Assembly: GCA_937868025.1 (NCBI GenBank)
Contig: CALMLJ010000453.1
Coordinates: forward strand, 1 to 44,403
Length of the DNA: 44,403 bases
Reading direction: 5' to 3'
Source: an uncultured Acidimicrobiaceae bacterium
GTDB taxonomy: Bacteria > Actinomycetota > Acidimicrobiia > Acidimicrobiales > Microtrichaceae
Translations under genes and position numbers: made by a program
Shown here: one piece after another, positions 40,206-44,403 of the stretch
How the letters are laid out: every line of letters begins with the position of its first letter
How positions within the stretch are numbered: the first letter of the stretch is position 1
Notes under the pieces: model-generated
Told to the model about the DNA's origin: nothing
What the model saw: the letters and a program-made list of their open reading frames with translations, nothing else
The model's database searches: none

Positions 40206-41836
40206 CAGTTGGCTCCTTGATCGTTCCGGTCGAGGACGGGGTACTCGCTCTCGACCGTCGGGAGGTCGATCGTGAAGTTGCCGGTCGCGGGGGGCGAAGC
40301 GGTCAGCCACTCGAACGTGCCGCCGAGCGCCTCGGGGCCCGTCGCCGGGTCACTGGTCTCGTTCGACTTGCCGGCAGCGACGGCCACCACGGCACCGAGG
40401 CCCCCGAGCACGGCGACGGCCAGCACGATGGCGCCGACACCCGACACCGCGGCGAGGGCCTTGGCGCCGTCAGCGTCGGGCTGGGCAATGCCGATCACGA
40501 CGTGACCGATACCGAAGGCGAGGCCACCGAGCAGACCGAGCGGGGCAAGGGCGAGGGCCGCACCCGAGGGCAGGCCACCCTTCCAGATGCGGCTGCCCCA
40601 GTGGAACGTGGCACCGAGTCCGCCGAGCACGACGGCGGCGATGACGAGGTAGAACTGGCCCACGGCGACCCCGGGGCCACTGCTGGGCGTGCTCGGGGTC
40701 AGCGTCGTGAATCCGCCGGCGAACAGGTCGAACAGCTGATCCTTGTTGCCGATGGTGGCGAGACCCTGGAGGGCGCCGGCGACGACGGCGAGCAACAGCA
40801 CGAGGATCGACGACAGCGTGAGGATGAGGCCACCGTTGACTGCCAACTTCCCTCGGCGGAGGGTGTCGATCGAGCCACCGAGCACGGCGATGACGGGGAG
40901 GGCGATCGCCACGGCCGCCACGATCCACATGAGGGTCTCACGAGCGGCGTCGCCTTGGGCCCAGGGGCCGAACGACAACGCACCGAAGGCGACGATCAGG
41001 GATTGGATGACGGTGTAGTTCCGCTGGCGCTGACCGCTCAGCGAGCCGCAGACGTCGGCGAAGATCCCGAGCAGGGGAATCGCCGCGATGTAGATCGCCG
41101 GCTGGTGGAACACCCACTCGATCGCCGGGTAGGCGCCGAACTCGAAGTCCGACGGGCCGGGGCGACGGATGTGCCAAAGCGTGATGTCGGCGAGGAGCAC
41201 CGGGAGCGTGCTCAGCCACAGGGCGCCGGTCACCAGCATCGAGAACGAGAAGAAGGGAACCCGCGACAGCGTCATCCCCGCCGGCCGGTGGCTCACCACC
41301 GTGACCATGACGGTGAGCACGCCCGTGAGCAGCGACAGCACCACGAGACCGACGCTGACGTGGCCGAGGCGGGTCATGGTCTCGCTCGAGCCGCCGTAGG
41401 AGCCCTTGATGAGGAGCGCCACGACGAACAGCACGGTGCCGAGGAGCCAGCCCCACAACGACGCCGCAGCGGCTCGGGGGAAGGCGATGGTGGGGGAGCC
41501 CACCTGCAGCGGCACCAGGTAGATCGCCAGGCCGAGCATCAGCGGCAACGCGCCGCAGAGGAGCAGGCCGAGCGGGTGGTTCAACGACAGGCGGTTGGCG
41601 ATGGTGGCCTCGAGGAAGTCACCACCGGCGGACGCCTGCAGGTTGACGAGGGCCGCCATCACCAGGTCGGACATGACGAACAGGAGCGACGCACCGATGA
41701 AGATGCGGCCGATCGTCTTGTGGTCGCCGGTGCCGAGCACCTTCTCGACGGCCGTCACCTGCGTGCGCTCGGGGGCACCGCCGTCGGGACGGCTCGCGGC
41801 GCCAGCAGCTTGCGGTCGGGTCTCGGTCAGTGCCAT
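40205..41836 (-). CDS. COX1-like paralogue lacking the heme a3 and CuB ligands
   Basis: 543 residues with about twelve helices. Recognisable as a heme-copper oxidase subunit I relative: GDHKTIGRIF (compare VDHKKIGIMY), IYLVPLQVGSPTIAFPRAAAASLWGW (compare YLLPLQIGARDVAFPRLNAF) and HQPAIYIAAIPLLGI (compare GHPEVYIMILPSFGI). Only His87, one heme a ligand, is kept. The CuB His is replaced by Gln245, the His-His pair by Gln294-Gly295, the HFH ligands by Val-Gly-Gln (392-394), and the proton-channel Glu and Lys are lost. Tyr249 remains. It cannot form a normal O2-reducing centre, so an assembly, scaffold or electron-transfer role is possible. First gene of the cta operon. Confidence 0.85.
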   Translation of the reverse strand: MALTETRPQAAGAASRPDGGAPERTQVTAVEKVLGTGDHKTIGRIFIGASLLFVMSDLVMAALVNLQASAGGDFLEATIANRLSLNHPLGLLLCGALPLMLGLAIYLVPLQVGSPTIAFPRAAAASLWGWLLGTVLFVVALLIKGSYGGSSETMTRLGHVSVGLVVLSLLTGVLTVMVTVVSHRPAGMTLSRVPFFSFSMLVTGALWLSTLPVLLADITLWHIRRPGPSDFEFGAYPAIEWVFHQPAIYIAAIPLLGIFADVCGSLSGQRQRNYTVIQSLIVAFGALSFGPWAQGDAARETLMWIVAAVAIALPVIAVLGGSIDTLRRGKLAVNGGLILTLSSILVLLLAVVAGALQGLATIGNKDQLFDLFAGGFTTLTPSTPSSGPGVAVGQFYLVIAAVVLGGLGATFHWGSRIWKGGLPSGAALALAPLGLLGGLAFGIGHVVIGIAQPDADGAKALAAVSGVGAIVLAVAVLGGLGAVVAVAAGKSNETSDPATGPEALGGTFEWLTASPPATGNFTIDLPTVESEYPVLDRNDQGAN

Positions 41837-41998
41837 GTGTTGCCTCGAGGCTCGTGATCGTTCGAACGGACGGACGTCGCGGCGCGGCGGCGCGCTGCCC
41901 GGACGGTACTGCGGCAGAGGACACTACTTCGGCATCCATCTGCTGGGGAAAACCGGGTGGTCATCTTACCGGCGTCAACTCGGTTCCTGATCGCCACC
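41837..41998 (-). promoter_or_regulatory. Promoter region of the cytochrome oxidase operon
   Basis: The 162 bases between ctaB (stop) and the COX1-like gene. On the minus strand there are a TAAGAT box (41963-41968) and a 10-bp palindrome CGTTCGAACG (41859-41868), plus a GAGG ribosome binding site close to the start codon. A matching -35 is not evident. Confidence 0.35.
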
Positions 41999-42922
41999 TC
42001 AGGCACCGTGCTTCACGAGTACATCGACCGCCATCGCCCCGAAGAGCAGCGTGATGTAGGTGATGGAGTACGTGAACAGCTTCATCGCAGCGGCCGCCGA
42101 TTCGGTGCGGTGCACCTTGACGGCCAGGGCGAGGAACACGGCGCCGAGCACGCCGGCGGACACCAGGTAGACGGCACCGAGATCGGCCACGGGGCCGAAC
42201 ACGAACGTCAGGGCCACGACCACCACCGTGTAGGCGATGATCTTGCGGGTCACCGTCTCGTACGCGGCGACCGACGGCAGCATCGGCACGTCGGCCTTGC
42301 TGTAGTCGTCCTTGTACTTGATGGCCAGGGCCCAGAAGTGGGGCGGTGTCCAGTAGAACATCACGGCGAACAGCACCACAGGAGCCCACGACAGGCTGTT
42401 GGTGACCGCTGACCACCCGATCAGGACCGGGGCAGCGCCGGCGGCGCCACCGATGACGATGTTGCGCTCGGAGGTCCGCTTGAGCCAGAGCGTGTACACG
42501 AAGACGTAGAAGAGACACGCCGACACGGCGAGGACCGCCGACAGCAGGTTCACGAACGCCCAGAGGAAGGCGAACGAGACGATCTCGATCCCCACGGCGA
42601 ACACCAGCGCGGCGCGGGGGCTCATCACCCCGGTGACCAGCGGACGACCCTTGGTGCGGTCCATCAAGGCATCGATGTCGCGGTCGACGTACATGTTGAT
42701 GGCGTTGGCACCACCGGCCGACAGCGTGCCGCCGACGACGGTCGCGAACATCAGCCAGAGCGAGGGGATCCCACGTTCGGCGACGATCATCGTCGGAACG
42801 GTGCTGACCAACAGGAGTTCGATGATGCGGGGCTTGGTGAGAGCGACGTAGCCGCCGACTTTCGCCATCACACCGTGCGTCACCGGAGCTGTGGATACGG
42901 GGGTCGCGATCAAAGATGACAC
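41999..42922 (-). CDS. ctaB: Protoheme IX farnesyltransferase (heme O synthase)
   Basis: 307 residues from GTG 42922. UbiA-family prenyltransferase with about nine helices; it adds farnesyl to heme b to give heme O for CtaA. The Asp-rich motif NAINMYVDRDIDALMDRT (NxxxDxxxD type) and the second motif YKDDYSKADVPMLP are both present, and YVALTKPRIIELLL is the family start. The GTG start is supported by TACCCT ending 7 bases upstream. ATG 42868 inside would cut the N-terminus to 289 residues. Divergent from ctaA. Confidence 0.94.
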   Translation of the reverse strand: MSSLIATPVSTAPVTHGVMAKVGGYVALTKPRIIELLLVSTVPTMIVAERGIPSLWLMFATVVGGTLSAGGANAINMYVDRDIDALMDRTKGRPLVTGVMSPRAALVFAVGIEIVSFAFLWAFVNLLSAVLAVSACLFYVFVYTLWLKRTSERNIVIGGAAGAAPVLIGWSAVTNSLSWAPVVLFAVMFYWTPPHFWALAIKYKDDYSKADVPMLPSVAAYETVTRKIIAYTVVVVALTFVFGPVADLGAVYLVSAGVLGAVFLALAVKVHRTESAAAAMKLFTYSITYITLLFGAMAVDVLVKHGA

Positions 42923-42929
42923 CGGCCAG

Positions 42930-42935
42930 AGGGTA
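42930..42935 (-). promoter_or_regulatory. Putative -10 box (TACCCT), leaderless start of ctaB
   Basis: On the minus strand TACCCT ends 7 bases before GTG 42922. The identical hexamer precedes the LpqC-like gene. Confidence 0.5.
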
Positions 42936-43071
42936 GGTCCGTTGCCCGCCGCATGGCCAATGCGACGCGGAGACGGCCCCGCCGACCGTCGACGCATCTC
43001 GGTCACCCTCACGCCACACCGGGCCGGAGGCTGCGGCCGGGGCCCGCTGGCCCGTCGGCGCCGGCGGGGCG

Positions 43072-43077
43072 TACGGT
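43072..43077 (+). promoter_or_regulatory. Putative -10 box (TACGGT), leaderless start of ctaA
   Basis: TACGGT ends 6 bases before GTG 43084; no ribosome binding site. Confidence 0.5.
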
Positions 43078-43083
43078 GGCGAC

Positions 43084-44073
43084 GTGCTGCTCGCTGACCG
43101 ATTCCGGCCGACTCCACGCCAGTACGTCCGCATCACCCAGATCGCGCTGGCCGGGCTCGCGACCATCATCGTGACCGGCGCCGCGGTGCGGCTGACGGGC
43201 TCGGGGCTCGGCTGCACCGACTGGCCACTGTGCGAGCAGGGCAAGCCGGTTGCCCCCCTCGAGTTCCACCCCATGGTCGAGTTCGTCAACCGACTCATCA
43301 CCGGTCTGGTGTCGGCGTCAGTAGCCCTCGCGGTGCTCGGTTCGATGCGCCGACGTCCCCGACGCCGCGACCTCACCCGATGGTCGTGGTTCCTCGTGGC
43401 CGGGGTCGTCGCCCAGATCATCATCGGTGCGTTCGTGACGCTGAGCGAGCTGAAGTACTCCGTCGTCGCCGTCCACTTCCTCGTGTCCATGGTCCTGGTC
43501 TGGGCCGCCGTGGTCCTCATGCACCGGGCCGCCGACGAGGATCTCGACCGCCCCGAGGTCCTCGACGACACCGTGGCACCGCCGGCGCCGCGCCGCTGGA
43601 CCACCGAAGCGAAGGTCCTCGTCGGACTCGGCACCGCCGTGCTCGTCAGCGGAACGATGGTGACCTCGGCCGGCAAGCACCCCGGCGCGCTCCCCGACTC
43701 CGCCGGCGTCGAGCACGTGGTCGAGCGGTTGCCCTTCGACGTCAGCTCGGTCGTGCGGATCCACTCGATCCTCGTTTGGCTGCTCTGCCTCACGACGATC
43801 GTGACCGCGCTCCGGCTCCGCGACCGCACGCCGGCGGCCTTCCAGACGTGCACCCGCCTCCTCGTGGTCGTCGTCGCGCAGGGTGCCCTCGGCTACGTGC
43901 AGTACTTCAGCGACGTTCCGGCGCTCATGGTCGGGTTCCATGTCGCCGGCGCCATCGTCGTGTGGGTCATGGCCCTCCGCGTCGGTTTCGTCACGGCGGA
44001 CGCCGCACCGTCGCCGAGCGCGGTGCACGAGACACCCCGCCGCGATCGGGCCGGCGCCCCCGTCGGTCGGTGA
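43084..44073 (+). CDS. ctaA: Heme A synthase (CtaA/COX15)
   Basis: 329 residues, eight membrane helices in two four-helix halves. It oxidises the C8 methyl of heme O to formyl, giving heme A for the caa3 oxidase. Conserved: [19 protein letters not shown] (cysteine pair in the first outer loop), EFVNRLITG (Glu and Arg of the heme site; Asn where many homologues have His), histidines in [19 protein letters not shown] and VGFHVAGA. The Pro/Arg-rich C-terminal tail is cytoplasmic. It is followed 10 bases later by clpS. Confidence 0.93.
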   Translation: MLLADRFRPTPRQYVRITQIALAGLATIIVTGAAVRLTGSGLGCTDWPLCEQGKPVAPLEFHPMVEFVNRLITGLVSASVALAVLGSMRRRPRRRDLTRWSWFLVAGVVAQIIIGAFVTLSELKYSVVAVHFLVSMVLVWAAVVLMHRAADEDLDRPEVLDDTVAPPAPRRWTTEAKVLVGLGTAVLVSGTMVTSAGKHPGALPDSAGVEHVVERLPFDVSSVVRIHSILVWLLCLTTIVTALRLRDRTPAAFQTCTRLLVVVVAQGALGYVQYFSDVPALMVGFHVAGAIVVWVMALRVGFVTADAAPSPSAVHETPRRDRAGAPVGR

Positions 44074-44083
44074 CGGCGACCCG

Positions 44084-44386
44084 ATGAGCGAGCCCACCTT
44101 CGAGCCGTCCAGCCCCGTCGGGGTGCTCGAGCCCGACGAGACGGTCGACGTCGAGCGACCGTGGGTCGTGCTCGTCTGGAACGACCCCATCAATCTCATG
44201 CCCTACGTGACCTTCGTGCTGCGAAAGCTGTTCGGGTACTCCGAGGCCAAGGCGCACCAGCTCATGTTGGAGGTGCACCTCAACGGACGGGCCGCCGTGA
44301 GCAGCGGCACGCGGGAATCGGCCGAACGCGACGTCTTCCGACTCCACGAGCACGGCCTCTGGGCCACCATGCAGCAGGACGATTGA
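44084..44386 (+). CDS. clpS: ATP-dependent Clp protease adaptor ClpS
   Basis: 100 residues. The ClpS core is clear: [15 protein letters not shown] (N-degron pocket Asn-Asp), [23 protein letters not shown] and the end [11 protein letters not shown]. It delivers proteins with bulky N-terminal residues to ClpC/ClpA for degradation by ClpP. The N-terminal ~25 residues are acidic and flexible, as usual. ATG 44084 is 10 bases after ctaA. Confidence 0.93.
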   Translation: MSEPTFEPSSPVGVLEPDETVDVERPWVVLVWNDPINLMPYVTFVLRKLFGYSEAKAHQLMLEVHLNGRAAVSSGTRESAERDVFRLHEHGLWATMQQDD

Positions 44387-44391
44387 GCGGC

Positions 44392-44403
44392 ATGCCCGAC
44401 GCC
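44392..44403 (+). CDS. Possible start of the next gene (cut by the window end)
   Basis: ATG 44392 is 5 bases after the clpS stop and opens MPDA before the window ends. In actinobacteria clpS is commonly followed by a DUF2017 gene, so this may be its start. Four codons prove nothing. Confidence 0.25.

Noticed and set aside
40205..41836. Reading the COX1-like gene as a cbb3 or nitric-oxide reductase catalytic subunit
   Set aside because: Those enzymes still need the conserved active-site histidines; here the corresponding positions are Gln, Gly and Val.
40205..41836. Reading the COX1-like gene as a decaying pseudogene
   Set aside because: The frame is intact over 543 codons with regular helices and coupled overlap to the next gene; decay would be expected to bring stops or frameshifts.
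40217..41857. 546-codon rightward open frame opposite the COX1-like gene
   Set aside because: Composed mostly of Glu, Arg, Asp and Gly with no recognisable fold, while the minus-strand product has regular membrane helices aligned with COX1.
41961..43853. 630-codon leftward open frame across ctaB and ctaA
   Set aside because: It is antisense to ctaA, lies in a second frame over ctaB, and shows no domain.
1..44403. CRISPR arrays or large tandem repeats
   Set aside because: No regularly spaced identical repeats were seen on reading; only short hairpins and the GAGCGAA units recur.

Overview
The window reads as a chromosomal segment of a high-GC Gram-positive bacterium (Actinomycetota). The evidence is a WhiB-family regulator with an AT-hook, DUF3097 and LpqC-like proteins, a caa3 oxidase with an actinobacterial-type subunit IV, ctaA/ctaB and clpS in actinobacterial style, and many genes lacking Shine-Dalgarno sequences. 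The gene content suggests Acidimicrobiia (Ilumatobacter-like), but that placement is an inference. No insertion sequence, integrase, rRNA or CRISPR array was seen.

Layout. 1-2.5 kb: end of a surface-type protein, an LpqC-like esterase lipoprotein and a DUF1206 membrane protein. 2.6-7.9 kb: a tRNA-Lys(TTT) gene directly followed by a complete glycopeptide-resistance locus. In it vanR-vanS diverge from a tightly overlapping vanY-vanH-vanA-vanX operon. 7.9-12.8 kb: a leftward surface-polysaccharide operon (sugar nucleotidyltransferase, GT4 glycosyltransferase, epimerase, CapD-like dehydratase, esterase). 12.8-16.8 kb: housekeeping and hypothetical genes (YaaA, DUF3097, DUF2085-like, GNAT). 16.8-22 kb: two catabolic-looking units, each pairing an acyl-CoA-dehydrogenase-fold protein with a nitroreductase. 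22.1-25.7 kb: metallophosphoesterase, dUTPase, oligoribonuclease, MBL hydrolase. 25.7-26.6 kb: a WhiB7/WblC-like gene behind a roughly 600-base leader. The leader carries small ORFs, a strong intrinsic-terminator hairpin and a competing pairing. 26.8-34.2 kb: TlpA/CcdA thiol-redox pair, an LCIB-type (theta) carbonic anhydrase homologue, pdxH, serS, a lipoprotein, a HAD phosphatase and an ABC-2 exporter. 34.3-44.4 kb: a seven-gene leftward cytochrome oxidase operon, ctaB, divergent ctaA, and clpS at the right edge.

How the genes work together. VanS/VanR should sense glycopeptide and switch on VanH (pyruvate to D-lactate), VanA (D-Ala-D-Lac), VanX (D-Ala-D-Ala hydrolysis) and VanY (trimming of pentapeptide termini). 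The oxidase operon encodes a normal caa3 enzyme (ctaC with a fused cytochrome c domain, ctaD, ctaE, subunit IV). It is headed by a COX1-like and a COX3-like paralogue, and the COX1-like protein has lost nearly all metal ligands. CtaB and CtaA supply heme O and heme A.

The most noteworthy signals are the apparently inactive COX1/COX3-like pair at the head of the caa3 operon, the putative whiB7 attenuator, the van locus beside tRNA-Lys, and a window-wide TANNNT box 6-8 nt before start codons that suggests leaderless transcription.
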